Of a DNA stretch of 64,000 nt, positions 23,611-36,478 are shown one piece after another (positions within the stretch are counted from its first letter, which is position 1; each line of letters begins with the position of its first letter). The notes beneath the pieces are model-generated. The model did no database searches, was not told the origin of the DNA, and saw only the letters and a program-made list of their open reading frames with translations. The DNA is from Cyclina sinensis (Eukaryota > Mollusca > Bivalvia > Venerida > Veneridae): assembly GCA_012932295.1 (NCBI GenBank), contig JAAONU010000013.1, positions 41,368,627-41,432,626 on the forward strand. The letters run 5' to 3'. The position numbers and the translations under genes were made by a program.

Positions 23611-24835
23611 CAACAAGCTCTTCCAGCGGACTGGACTGGTTTTTACCGATCGAATTTTGATTTTTTAATTTTGTTTTTAGTTTAACATACATGTTAAGTC
23701 ATATTAACACGATTAAAAAAATTGGGGGTAGGGGTAAAGGGGGTGTCCGCTGAGTCTAGCGGAGAGGTTTCAATCTTGTCACCTAGGTTTTTTTCCTTTT
23801 TTCTCAAATTTCTCGTATGTTTTTCGACGAATTTTCTAGAAACTCATATAGTAATGTATGTCACAGAGATACATACATAACTATGCAAAATATTATTTAA
23901 TTCTAATTATTAACAAAGGAAATATGGCGATTTCCCAAATAATTCCGCTCGATTCCGCTGACCCGAAAGGAAAATGTTGGTTTTTTAGATGTTTAAAACG
24001 TTTTTTTCTCAAGAAAAAAAACGATTGCATTTTCTTTACCATATATTTCGGCACATTTATGCAAATTTTCGCCGAAAAATATTCAGTAATTTAGAATTTA
24101 TTCCATAAAAACCATCGAAAATTACGGTGGAGCGGGTGGGTATTCCGTCAATTTCTGAATTTTAGGTTTTTTAAATTGCATTATATTGGAAAAAATAATA
24201 ATGCAAACATGAAAAGGACATAAAAATAAACATTCTGGAAAATGTTCCGCTTTCTATTGGCATTATTTAGGCGAAAAAAAACATTCCGAAAAAGGCAACC
24301 GCGTCAATGCGTCGGAAAAAAAAATCCTGCCATTCTGCGATCTTTGATTTTTAATTAAGCAACAAAATTAATGAAAGGGTCTAGAAACTTTAAAACACTT
24401 TATAATAAACAATCAGGATGAAATTCAGCCTTCTATCTGCTTAATTGTAGCCACAATTTAAGAAAAAACAATATTGGGGGTCAACCGCGTAATGGCGGCG
24501 GAGAATCGCCAATGTTGGGTCACGCCTTCCATGCATTTTCTAAATTTTCTCCACTTCCGGCCAGATATTTTAATGAAACTCACACATATTTTAGGGTAGG
24601 CATGTGTTATGATGTCTGTAAAATTTCAATTCAACAGAGTGAACGAAGAAGGAGAAACAGGGGCGACAAGTAATGAAACATCAAATTTGTCACCCCGGCC
24701 ATTGGCCTGGTTGTAAAAATAATTTTATACAAAAGCTATTTTTACAAAAAATGACCGCGATCATGTAGCCCAGAGTATAGCAAGCATCGCTGTAAAATTT
24801 GGCCGAAATATTCCAACAAACAAAGATTTTATTTA
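23611..24835. other. Junction between the two parts of the permuted copy
   Basis: Matches neither neighbour of the original locus. It has runs of G (23720-23745), a hairpin tccgct-gagtct-agcgga (about 23747-23764) and several CG-containing words (ccgcgtcaatgcgtcgg near 24300) unusual for this AT-rich region. It may be an unrecognised insertion at the rearrangement point. No gene is seen. Confidence 0.4.
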
Positions 24836-25030
24836 AGACACAGAAAGCACATTCCAGAAAACTCCTCTTTCATTACATTAATATGATCGGCGTATAGAAC
24901 TCGGTTTAACCTCATATCCGAAAGACAATTAGAAATTTAAGTAGAGGAGCGGGGGGCGTCGATCTTATTACCTCTGGATTAAAAGTTCAGCGCGTTACCA
25001 CTGGACCACTGGTCCACTGCTAAAAATCCA
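24836..25030 (-). mobile_element. tRNA-derived SINE at duplication boundary
   Basis: Read on the minus strand, the head contains ggtccagtggtaacgcgctg (A-box-like), a tRNA-like anticodon arm and a degenerate B box. The same element stands at 42045-42230. In both places similarity between the two loci starts at this element. Confidence 0.6.
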
Positions 25031-25050
25031 CAACTGACGATTCTTTAATG

Positions 25051-25828
25051 CTAGTGTCTCATAAAAATCGGCGACACCGACATCTCGGCGTCTTCCCCGA
25101 TTTATGGCCCGTCGGCGGGAAAAACCTTAAAAGCGACATCGGTGCACACTGTCTGTCGAGCGGTCTCATTAATCTGACGTTCCCACGATGTCGGTTTCTT
25201 TGATCGCCGACGTGCAGCCACTTCAATCGGAGATCAAACGGTGATGACCCGTCGATTAGCCATTGATTAGTCACCGACTAGTCGAGATAGTATATTACTA
25301 TATATACCCGGCAAAAACGCAAGTGATCGTTAATATATATCTCAGACTAGCCACGGATTATTTTGCGAGTGATCAATGAATAATCGATGGGCACACGGCG
25401 ATATGTATACTGTCGGCCGTGACCTATCCGGGAGCCTGCAGTACATCGGTAGAAGCACGGCGAGATGCCTGCGACAAGTCCCCGATATTGACAAGCGAAA
25501 AAGAAATCTGAGACATCGGTATGGAGTGATAAATCGCCAGTAACTCGGCCAAGGGTCGGACGTGATCCGGCCGACCATCGGCGATTAGTCACTGATGCTA
25601 TAACGATTTCACGGGGTAGAAATTTTTCCTCCGATCAATCGGGAAATTTTAACTTGGAGGTAAGTTTTGCCGACATCTCGCCGATTTAAAAAAAAACACC
25701 TGTTTTTTTGGCCGAGGCGCAGATAAATCGACGATATATCGCAGACTACTCCCCGAAAATGCCACAGATTCCTTAAAAACTCGTCGTCACCCCATCGCCG
25801 ACCCGTCGGACCTTTTATGAGACAGTGG
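25051..25828. mobile_element. hAT-like MITE
   Basis: The ends are inverted: ctagtgtctcataaaa on the left, and ccactgtctcataaaa when the right end is read in reverse. The flanks are ctttaatg (25043-25050) and ctttacat (25829-25836), an imperfect 8-bp target duplication as in hAT elements. The other copy (near 42239-42247) has only cctttatat. The interior is full of CGGCGAT/ATCGCCG words and has no transposase, so the element is non-autonomous. Confidence 0.75.
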
Positions 25829-26565
25829 CTTTACATGCAGTCATGGATATTTTGAAATCAAGTGACATTTATTTCTAGTAAATGCTGTTTTTTTCAGAGT
25901 GTCAAAACATTATTTCTACGCTTGACTCCCTTACCCCCACCCTCCCACCAAAAAAGACAGATCACATATATGGTGTTGATGGGGATTAAAGTTACAATAA
26001 CAGAAAATGTGATTTACAACTGTAGGTTTGTACGAATATTTATTTATATACGTTCGGCCAACTACAGGATTCAACGTGCATCTACGAAAAGTGTTTTGTT
26101 AAAAACAACAATGTAATTACCGAAAAACTGTAATTAAGGCAGAATACTTTATTAAAATTCTGTGAAGACGAAACACATATTTCAGCTGTTTGACATCTCA
26201 ACAAACAATGGTTCGTTACTGTTTTGACTAGGAATATCTACTAATATTTGTTATATAGCCAAGTCGATTGATAGTATATGTCATATTAGCTTAAAGAATG
26301 ATATAAAGCTTTCATATACGTGTGTAAAGAAAGCCATGACCAAATTAAAAGTATGCTTTTATTTTACAGCATCGTCTCTCAGTAAATCAAAACAAATGTA
26401 AGAAAGCTACACCAAAATACAAGATGGAAACGAACACTTTTTTTAAATCAACGCATTACCAGGTTCGGCCGAATTCAGCTGAAGCAAAATTCAAGGGATG
26501 CAATACTGTATACCTTATCACTGATATAAATAAGTGTAGATCCCCTTTGTTTCGAATAAACATAC

Positions 26566-26724
26566 CACTGTTGAGTTGAGAGAAAACCATAACCGGAGGC
26601 CCTGTCAGGGGAATTCTTGTTTGGTCAATGCTTCCTTGACATCTGGTAACGTTTGGTGTGTTTTCGGTATCCACACAGCAACTTACAGGTACATATTTGA
26701 ACTTCTTCGGTCTCGATGTTAACT
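26566..26724 (-). pseudogene. Tetraspanin exon 6' (shortened duplicate)
   Basis: Matches exon 6 (43026-43198), keeping the VPVSCCVDTENTPNV segment of the large loop, but is 14 bp shorter just before the donor. This changes the exit phase, so it could not join an exon-7-type sequence in frame. No exon 7 or 8 is found below it. Confidence 0.83.
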
Positions 26725-27654
26725 CTTGGATATGCAAAGGAGGTAGCATGTTGTTATGTACAAAAGTATTTAAGACATCACATAAAAAGCAATCTCAGAA
26801 GTTTTACCGAATGGCAGGAAATCAATCTACCACTGATGCCATAACTACATACTACGGTATCGAAACCAGTATAACACAGCTGTACACAATAATAATAATT
26901 ACATAATAGAAAGTTTCGTATAATGTTAAAGCTTAAATGTTGACTCCTATAATCTCAAAATTTTCCTTATTATTTGGAATGACATAGGTCTAATTCTTCG
27001 TTTAGACTAATGGAGTCATATAACCTAAATCGCATGCTTGCTTGTATAACAAAATATTTACACAGTGACATGAGAAAACAAGCAGAGTCGTTGAATTTAT
27101 ATCACACGTCGTAAAATGCTCATTACTTTTGGGACGTGTGAGTTTGAAAATAAACACTTCTTTAATACAAATGCATAGTTTTGCAATACAGATGACTGTT
27201 GTATATCAAACTGAAAGTAATGAAATATATCATGTAAAGTTTCCCTTTTACTTCGGTTCGGTAGTTGTCACTGTGCTGCATTCTAAATCCTAGATATTTA
27301 TGTTTCGAACAGATGGACTGTAGAAATTATTGCAAATTTCATGACATTCCATCCATTGGTTATATAGTTATGAGACCAGATAGACACGGCAAAATCTATG
27401 TTCCTATGATGTACTCCTCTGCGAAGTCATAAATTAGATACACCCCTGGGAAGTCGTAAATTAGAATCAGACCTTGAGTTTTCACCGTTGGAAAAAGTTT
27501 TCCTTGGCGCATTGAATGCACTATAATATAAGAGAAAAAGACTTGGAAGTTCTTACCAAACTTGAAAAAAATGCGTCCATATAGCTCAAAACATCGCCAT
27601 GTTGCCCGTGATACGTACCATATTTGGTCACGTGGTTCTCCACTCTGGTACATT

Positions 27655-28150
27655 AAATAAATCAAAAGGCCATAACTCTGGAGTAACTGATCTGATTGGA
27701 AAGAACTGCCTATCCCATCCTACACTAATGACGAATAATTGTGTCGGTTGACATGATTAAGTTTTCCCTATGTAAGTCTATATGCCTTTTATAGTGTAAA
27801 GAACATCAAAGGCCATAACTCTAGTGCTTCTAATATGATCGGAACAACCTTTGTGCCTGCTCCGTCCCTTACTGATGATACATTTTTGTGTTGAGGGTCA
27901 TTAAATATTATTCATCGGTTACTGACGTTCGACTTCGGGCTGACATTTGTAAAACAAAGGGCTATAACTCAGCTAAAAGAATGTAAATTTGGACGGCATT
28001 TGACATACGCCTCCTATTTTTCTTTGTAATACCACCAAGTAACAACTAAATCCATGCAAATTCCTAGGGGTTATGACATAAAGTGTCGGACGAAAGCACA
28101 GAAGGACGGACAGACAGATGGACGGATGGACAACACCAAAGCAATATCCT
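27655..28150. repeat. Tandem repeat, about 135-bp units
   Basis: Two to three units with ggccataactct, gatctgattggaa and gacatgattaagttttccctat, ending in a ggacggacagacagatgg tail. The paralogous locus (44755-45400) has one unit more. It is intronic. Confidence 0.7.
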
Positions 28151-28253
28151 TCACCATTAAGCGGGAGAAAAATGGCAAATGATTTTTTTCATTATAAAAC
28201 AGAAGGATATTAAGGAAAATTGCTAATTTATTGCACTGAACATCTAGTCTTAC

Positions 28254-28344
28254 CAGTCTGCATTTGGAACCATCTAGATGACAGTTTGTAAATAGCCCAG
28301 GAATCTGATGAATTCACGTTCCCGCTGACACCGCAACATTTGAA
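28254..28344 (-). pseudogene. Tetraspanin exon 5' (CCG exon, duplicate)
   Basis: 91 bp between acceptor tttctag and donor gtaaga, encoding FKCCGVSGNVNSSDSW and on to MQT. It is protein-identical to exon 5 (45489-45579); the few base changes are synonymous. The exon is intact, but it lies in the incomplete copy. Confidence 0.87.
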
Positions 28345-28736
28345 CTAGAAAAAAAACAAATATCAATCAATAGCAGTGTTTGGCAGTATTCAATAATCAT
28401 TGATAATGTTAGTGATTCACCATTCACTTTTAACTCAGAGGCTAAAATAAGTCAAATAATCTACATTTCATAAAATTGCATTTACTTATTGTCTTTGTCC
28501 GTCCTTATCTCCTAACATTGTTTAATTGCCGCTCTATTTTGTAAGCGGGACGTAAGCGGGATGTGAAACTAATTGGCAGACGAGTATCAGATAGACCAAG
28601 CTTGCAAGATCTAACTCATGTTGATGTTCATGTTTTTCGTCCGTCTTTATAAAACGCTACATTTGTGATTCTAATCTTCTCCACATTTAGACTTAATATA
28701 GCAAGCGATGAACGAACTGATACTCCAGTGAATTTG

Positions 28737-30434
28737 ACAAGAGAGTTACGATCGCCATAATCGCCCACCTCTGTGTTACTGCTTAAAGCAATAAGTGCAA
28801 TGTCGCAGAAATCTCAATCAAAATGAGAAAAACGAGACAAAGCTAGACGCAAAATACTAGTTTTTCTTTGCAATTTAATTTCGAAAAAGACGATTTTCAA
28901 ATAGTTTTCCTGTATAATTTATATATGAAATATATGATGGCACTGAAATATTCAAAAAAGGAATAATTTTGACAGTCTTGGTAGTGGTTTACTAAAAATG
29001 TCAGATGAATAAATTTCAAAACACATATGTATGTAAGGGAAATTATTAAAATCTTCCAGCTGAAACTGCAAAACTAAAAGTTTATAAATATATACATAAA
29101 TCATTTAAACATGTGGCCCAAAGGATGGAGCCAGTAATGATTTCAGGGGCAAAGTTTGAACACACTTAGTAGTGGTCTACTACACATCGCTTCAAACACT
29201 TCTAACAAATTTCAGATCTGAAAAGTGTGGTTCTAGAGAAGAAAATATTAAAATATTTACATCTTTTCCTCTATAACTGAACACAAGGCTTTGCCACAAT
29301 TCTTTTTATTTCCAAATAATATCCGCTTTGTGGTTAAGAATATTTTTTTTCTCTTTCTCTTCATTTTTTAAAAAAAATATCTGACCTCTTTTAGCAGAGG
29401 TAACAGGGACTCAAGTGGCAAAGTCTGAACAATTTTGGTAGAAGTTCACTATTAAATTCTCCATACAAAATTTCAGAACAAAGCTTGAGACTTCGGATCC
29501 CTAAAAATTAAAAAAAAATACTATATATTCATAGTTACGATTTTTTGAGGGAGGCCGATAATGACCATAGAGCCATAAATTAAATGAACACTGTAGAGGT
29601 TAACTAGACAATTCTATAAAATTAATTCCAGACTTCCAGGCCTTTTGGCTCCAGACGAGAAGATTTTAACAATTATCCGTCTAGTTGCCGTAACAACCAC
29701 AGTCCTGCGTATACTGAAATTTTTTAAAACTATTTATAGAGTTTCCTGTGATCATCCCTCAAGTGCCAATAACTTTCAGTCAGTTGTAAGGAAAATGGTA
29801 TTAGTTAGATAAAACTGTTCACAAATTCAAAGACGGTCGCCGCACAGCGACGGACAACAGACTAAGTCCGATCATACAATCTGACTGAAGTTCACGATCT
29901 CCCTACGGTTAGATCTGAAGACGACGCATTCATTTCTATCTTCTCGATAACCTGGAATTTCCACTATTGTTATTCATATCCCAGCCAATGACACTGCAGC
30001 TTATGACATGTCTCGATAGCTTACCTGTACACATGGCGTGTTCACACAGCGTGTAAACTTATCTAGCATAACAATGTTAATTGTTATCGAAAACGGAAAA
30101 TGCTTAGATATTTTGAAGAATAATATTCTACACAAACGTTAATTTCATCATTTTGGAAGATCTTGACAAATAAATTTAACTGAGTTCAGTGACAGTTTAT
30201 ACATGACAGATAATTGTTTGGGATTCTAGCTATATAAATAGATTTTCACAAGTTAAACATTCACTTCCATGAGGGTGGAAGCGTTGCTCTGATTGGCTGA
30301 TGGATAGGTCACGAGAAAGTGACCTTCTATTGGTTGTCCTCAGATCCTAATAGCATAGCGATGTTTAGGATATGATTTTCATGAGATTGTTCGATCATAT
30401 TAACTCACCATTAACACGTTGTTCAGGTGAGCTA
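28737..30434. repeat. Composite intronic repeat with CTCACCTGA-type ends
   Basis: Begins acaagagagttacgatcgcc and ends gttcaggtgagct. It has units with ggggcaaagtttgaaca and gaagaaaatattaaaa. It corresponds to 45932-47036, but about 500 bp more lie near its right end (about 29890-30410). Confidence 0.65.
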
Positions 30435-30888
30435 AAAAGCTGCATCAAAATTAAGACGCGAAGAATACAAAAATGATTGTAACGCAAGACTACTCAGAAC
30501 TAAAGGACAACTCAATCTAAATAAAGTAAACAAAAACTAAACGTATGCGATGCTGTCAGCATTATTAACGCAATGTTTCTGTAAAGTCAAGGGTAGACTG
30601 CTTTCGTTAGAAACCGGCAATTGTTGATATGCATTCGGAATTTCAATGAAGGAACTTATAGTTGGAATCCGCCACAATCTTTCTTAAATGGTTTTATATA
30701 AGCAGTGTATCGACCCTATATTTTAAGTTCTGAGGCTAAACAATTATCCTTACCCTTCAATTTTCGTTCTGCATTATATGCGATTCTTCCAAAAATTAAA
30801 AAAAAGGAGCGTTGATGTGATATCTTTTTTGATATATTTGGAACATAATCTGTTTCGCACACAGTGATACTGGATCGCACAATACTTA

Positions 30889-33800
30889 AGGTGGTCCACT
30901 GGTGACGAATTTGAGTGTTCTGCGCAGGTTTCGCGCATGAATGTTGTAAAATTGAAACTTACTCTTAACGTATTAATTTTGATTGAAAAGGATAAATGAA
31001 ATTTTAATTCAAAAAGTTTTTCTGCGTTATCGCTTTTATTTTGCAAAACATTGGACAGAAACGTCTGCTAATTCTTGTACGACAATGAGAGTTACCTCCC
31101 TTAAATCAAGACTGCTTTTTGTTTTATCCGAAAAATGTAAACATTAAAACACGTTTGCAAGTAAAACAAGGAAAAAGACGTGAAAATTTTGCTTATATGA
31201 GAAGAAAAGATGTAAACAACAACCAGCAGTACATGTACGTATAAACTTTATCAGTTTTTTAATTTCCGTTAGTTGTAGAGCTTTTTCTGAAAACGGAAGT
31301 AGAGACTTGTAAATAATGTGTCATGTTTTGAAGTTTGTATTTGTTATTTCCTTTTTTTCATTTTTATCCAGTTATGAGTTAACATTAATGGGTTTAACAG
31401 CATACAAACTAGTTTTCTGCTTGGTAGTCAAAGGAAATGCCCCACCTTTCAGCCTGAAAAGAACAATTTATGCTAACAACTTTCAAGTAGTAAGAAAGGA
31501 CACTAATTTTCAGTTGCAAAGCCAAAGGTCTGTTTGTTTACTCATATTGGACCCATGTACCACACCAGTCAATTACACAGTGCATATTGTAGATGATGTA
31601 ATGTTGTAATGATGGATGCATATACTTTTACAGATGAGTGGTTGATTTGTAAAAATTATGAATTATGCTTCCACATTTTGTGTTACTGTAGATGATAGCA
31701 TCCTGTTTAGTTAACACTGCAAAATTCTGAATTCAAAAACATATTTTTAATTAAATTGGACCTGTGAAAAATTACTTTAATGGTTTCAATGACCTCAACA
31801 TAATCCTGATAATACACATACTTGTACAGAATTTTGTTAAACAAGATTTAAATACTACAAATTACATAGTTTGTGTAAGTTACATCGAGTAATTTCAAAA
31901 TGTAGGAATGCAGATTAAACTGTCATTATGTATTTCATACCCCTGTCCCCCAAAGAAAAATAAATAAATAAACATCAAAGTTTGTAGATTAATCCGTTCG
32001 TAGTTAAAGTCAATGACAAATCAAACATGTATCTTACCACTTTGTCTTTACATTTTAGATTAATTGGTACCAGGTATTCAGATAGATAAGTGAAGAAACA
32101 TCAAGTGCATGTGGAATTAACCAACCAAATTGCAATGTTATGACCATAGAGATAAACCTTTTGGTTATCTTGGTTAACATCCTTTTAACTACTGTGGTGA
32201 GTACTTTTTTAGAAATATTATCTTTACAAGAGCTATTTTTTATCATTTTCATCAAGCTTCGATCTGCAGTTTTGTTTTACTTTGTTGGTAGATTTTTTTC
32301 AGTAGTAAATTTTGTAAGGGACTGTTAGTTGTACCCTTCTTGAGTCTTTCCCTAGAAAATTTGATGGGATGTATGAATGTATATTACTTTCTTATTGATT
32401 TGAATACATTCAGCTGGGGTTAAAACCAGGAACTCAATGTAGGTCATCTTTTAAATTTCTGACTTTTTATGTGAATGATCCAAAATATCAAAATAGTAAT
32501 TGTTCCTTATTTGAGTTACTTTCTACACAAAATTTCATGAGCAAACATTGAGCAAAGGAATACAGAAAAAAGCTTTGAATATAGGACTCTTAATTTACTT
32601 GTGGACATACTGCATTTTTTTCACAGTCATCTTGTCCCTAAAGGTTCTTTTTATGTACATAAATATGTAGTATATATTACTTTTGCAATTTTCTTGTTTT
32701 GTTTTTTAATCAAACCCTTGATAAATAGTCAAATTGGTACATTATTTATAAAAAAAGGTGTTGCAGTGCCATAAAACTGAAGAACTTGGTACATGCACAG
32801 TTTTGACAACCCTATCTAGATGCATGCAATTTAGTTTGTCTTTTGTTTACTGGAAGTGGTTCTTCAAGTGCCCAGATGACTGCTGTTATAGTGCTCAGTT
32901 TGATCAACAGTCTGCATGTCATGCATTATCTGTCTTTCCAGCAGGAATTCTGGCAAACTTTGAACTGGAAATCTAGGGGATAAATGAAAATTAAACTTAA
33001 AAGTGTGAAACCTTTCAAAAATGAAAGCTTATTTATATAGGTGACAATATAAGAACTTTTGACTGCCATTACTAAAAGTACTTTCTTGTACTTTTACAAT
33101 TTTAATGAATAAAATGAAGATGGAAAAGGCTTAGACAAATTGATCTGAAGACTTTTTACTGGAGCTGCTGTAGTGAAGTCACTTCTTGATGAGCATTAAG
33201 GTCTGATAAGGATAAATAGAAAACTTTTATTAGAATTTAATTTGTACACAATGATGTGTAATCATTTTTAGTGCACAGATGACACAAGATAAAAATTCTT
33301 AGCAAGAGAAACTAAAGAGTGAGCAGTCTTCCTGCTATATAGTTACCTGTTATCTAGGACAACCAATACTGATTCTGTAAAACAAACACTATAGACTATA
33401 AACTTTAGTATATATACTTCAACTTTATATAGCTCCAAAATTTGAAATGTTTTTGGCAGACTTCATGACAATTTGTTGTCAAAAACTGTTTTAGACTGTT
33501 AAGGCTATTTCTCACCTCTGTTTGTTGAAATATGTATGAATTGATGAATGTGTTAGGCTGGTCTGTTCATAAGGTGTTAGGCATGACAAACACAACACTC
33601 TTTATTTGGTAATTAACCATGTTTAAGTATTTCCAAAGGACCTATCATCAATATGAAAGTTGTAAATGTGCATGAGAATTCTGGGTAATTGTACATCTGG
33701 TTCTTTCATTTTTTTCAACAAGACATGTCTAAGCAATGCAGATATAATATTTGAAAAAAAATCTTATATTTATTTTTGCTGTGCAAAACATAGTGGGTGG

Positions 33801-34530
33801 GGTAAATTGCTCCCCATTTTCAACATATCTGGTATAACTGAGATATATGATATACATCTAAAGTGGTTTTTGATACATAAATTTGTTGTTTATGTATCAG
33901 TTGTACCTCTTTTACATTATCAGATGCATCAAATATAATAAATTAATCCAAAGTTATACATATGATTTTTTTTCAGTTACAGCCGGATGGGTCATAGGAA
34001 TTTTTATTAGATAGCTCTTAAAGATGAACGGTGACATACTCCTTTTATTACATTTTTAGAATGACCATACAAATATCTACAAAATATCAATTTATTATCA
34101 ATTTGTTGTTATTATGCCACTACTATTTTTTCTGGTGAAATTTGCTGAAAAATGTGATTTTTTTCTTAATTCTTGACTTAATTGGATAGAAAATTGAAAT
34201 TTGACATTAAGGGCCAATGTTAATTTTCTATTATTTTTAAAACTATTTTTTGTTAATAATGTGTATACTGATAATTTCTCTTAAAATTTAATAAACTGAA
34301 TACTCTTTATTATTAAAATATTTGAATTTTTGTCAGTTAATGCAAAATTTCAGCAAGTTTCGAGTCAAAAAGCCTAATTTAGACTGCATAGCTGCCAGTT
34401 AAATTAGTGAAAAAATTCATTCGGCAACCTATGATTTTTTTTTGCAGAAATCAAATACAAATAAGTTAATTTTCATAAAAAACACAGGCAGAAAAAAATG
34501 GTGTTAGTTTGAATTTCAGCAGTTGACCCT
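30889..34530. mobile_element. 3.6-kb TIR element without visible transposase
   Basis: The left end reads aggtggtccactggtgacg and the right end, reversed, agggtcaactgctgaaattc: imperfect terminal inverted repeats of about 25 bp. Both flanks carry cttaagg, so the target duplication is ctta or ttaa. The paralogous site (about 47465-47475, actcaaggcaaaac) is empty. The longest open frames, at 31316-31609 and 32758-32976, show no transposase motif. It is AT-rich. It could be a long non-autonomous DNA transposon; superfamily undecided. Confidence 0.75.
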
Positions 34531-35230
34531 CTTAAGGCAAAACTTAGGAAAATGTTAAGAAGTAAGAACATGATCTGCGCGTTTCTAAACTGCCTAAACA
34601 GGCCACAGTGTGTTCACTTTATTTCGAACTTTTATATTTAAGATGACTTTTTAATAAAAGCTTACAGACTTAGGTTTTTATACTGACAATGCGATTAAGC
34701 AACAGCACTCTGTTAGTACGCTATTTTTATATGGAGGGAGACTTAGATGTGTATGTCAGGCTGATCAATATGGATCCACATTAAGCAAAATGTCTTTGTT
34801 TTTATAAAAGTTTTATGTAGAAAAGGAAACAAAAAAACCCGCATTATTTAATCAACTTTAAAACATTCCATGGAATTCTGAATTGTTTTTTCCCTCATGT
34901 TCTACGATATTTGTGTTATAAAATTTAACATAATGAAAAAGCAAATATTATATACATGTATATTGATGTTTACATTCAAATATAATGAATAGAGTAAAAA
35001 AGTAAAAGAATCTAACCATGGAGCAAAATAACAATTGTTTTTAGACATATACATGTTTGGGCTTTCAACATTTGTTTATTTACTCATAAAACAATGCAAG
35101 ATTATGTTTACCAATAATGCGAATCTGACTAATGTAACAGAAAACAAGTTTCAAAATTTTTTAAATGAAAAAAACACTAATTATATACATCTGTCCGAGT
35201 CACTTTTTCTAACTTAATTTTAAATCAAAT

Positions 35231-36223
35231 TTAAGACACCGTTTGTACGGACGCTTCACGACCCTGAAATTCAGCGCCATATTGATATTCTTTGACCTCT
35301 GCCCTGCTGTTTCTCCAGTGCAGGATTGCCTCCTTTATATCTTTTTTATTTAACACTGATCTTGTTTTTCCGTCAAACACAAATACAAAGGTTATGGCAG
35401 CTCCGTACAAAGGTCCAGTTAACGTTTGTAACAAAAGCACTCCGAACGTATAACGGTGCACTGCATCTTGAATACGTCCAATTACTGAGAACAAGTGTAC
35501 GATGAAATACACAACCGGATACATTCGTAGCATTCGAATGTCCGCATGCAAGGTCTGAATATCTAAAACGCCGTTAACCGACCGACTTTCTCTTTCTTTC
35601 TTTAACATTTTGTATACAATATGAAACATTACAACAAAGAATGCGAAAACAAACGATATATCCCAAATATACCAAAGCCCAAATCTCCAGGCGACATCAT
35701 TCTTAACCCAACACCATGCCCCGGCAGGTCCGTAAGCATCCCCTATGAACGGCAACGTCATGACAATAGCAGGTACTGTCCAGCAAAAAACTACGATGAA
35801 TCGCTCTTTCCTATTCCAATCTAAACCGGAAATAGCTCGTCTATACAGGTTGGCAATAATGCAAACAATCCAGCATAAAATTGCCCAGACAGAGAAAGTC
35901 ATCAAAGCCCCTTGCGCTTTACAAAGAGGCGTGGCTTGTTCTTCGAATTCACCCAGCAAGTAACTCACACCAACTAGTAGTGAACCTAAACTCAAGTTTG
36001 CAATCATCCGTTGTGTAAATTCTCTATACTTCTTAAAAAGAACTATGATCACTATGGTTAAAAGTGATCCAATTATTGACAACATAGACGAGAACATCTT
36101 TCCATACTTCAGCGTTAAACATTTTGTCTCTTCACCATTAAATAGAAAACATCCATTGACACCAGTGTTGTTAAATGCTTCTGTAACATTTTGGCTACTT
36201 GCAGCGTCTGAAGTTAAATTCAT
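35231..36223 (-). CDS. cAMP receptor-like/GPR157-like 7TM receptor, copy G2
   Basis: 330 residues, same length and layout as G1 and nearly 90% identical to it by eye. It keeps NLT and NVT sequons, the seven hydrophobic segments, the two candidate disulphide cysteines and GPAGAWCW. Differences cluster in the N-terminus, the third intracellular loop (MLKKERESRSV) and the C-terminal tail (ends SVQTVS). The ATG at 36223 is preceded by in-frame codons without another ATG, which fixes the start. It is intronless and intact. Similarity to the other copies extends to about 36478 upstream and through the 3' flank. Confidence 0.93.
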   Translation of the reverse strand: MNLTSDAASSQNVTEAFNNTGVNGCFLFNGEETKCLTLKYGKMFSSMLSIIGSLLTIVIIVLFKKYREFTQRMIANLSLGSLLVGVSYLLGEFEEQATPLCKAQGALMTFSVWAILCWIVCIIANLYRRAISGLDWNRKERFIVVFCWTVPAIVMTLPFIGDAYGPAGAWCWVKNDVAWRFGLWYIWDISFVFAFFVVMFHIVYKMLKKERESRSVNGVLDIQTLHADIRMLRMYPVVYFIVHLFSVIGRIQDAVHRYTFGVLLLQTLTGPLYGAAITFVFVFDGKTRSVLNKKDIKEAILHWRNSRAEVKEYQYGAEFQGREASVQTVS

Positions 36224-36478
36224 ACTTTTACTCCAAACAAAATTTCTTCTTAAAGTCTTTTTACTTGTATTCTTAGATATATCTGTAAGAAACTCATAAA
36301 AAAGTGTGCAAAACTACATAGTTTTGTTACTACAGATAAGACAATTCGATAAAGTCAAGAGGAAGTAAAAGAACATTCGTAAATCTGATAATGCTGACAT
36401 GTAGACCAAATAATATTGATTAATAAAAAAATGTAACGTGCAGTGTCTGTATTAAAGTAAACCTAGAAGATAACAGTT

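Larger units (their letters stand above)
24836..36478. repeat. Segmental copy Q of 42045-49437
   Basis: Collinear with 42045-49437: SINE, tetraspanin exons 6 and 5, intron-4 repeats and the receptor gene. Two insertions break it, at 25051-25828 and 30889-34530. It shares the receptor segment with copy P, so the receptor region is present at both ends of the permuted copy. Confidence 0.92.

Noticed and set aside
25342..25592. Two overlapping Arg/Pro-rich minus-strand frames of about 80 codons
   Set aside because: They lie inside the CGGCGAT-rich MITE and reflect its composition.
30774..31046. 90-codon minus-strand frame
   Set aside because: It spans the boundary of the inserted TIR element, so it cannot be an ancestral gene and has no motif.
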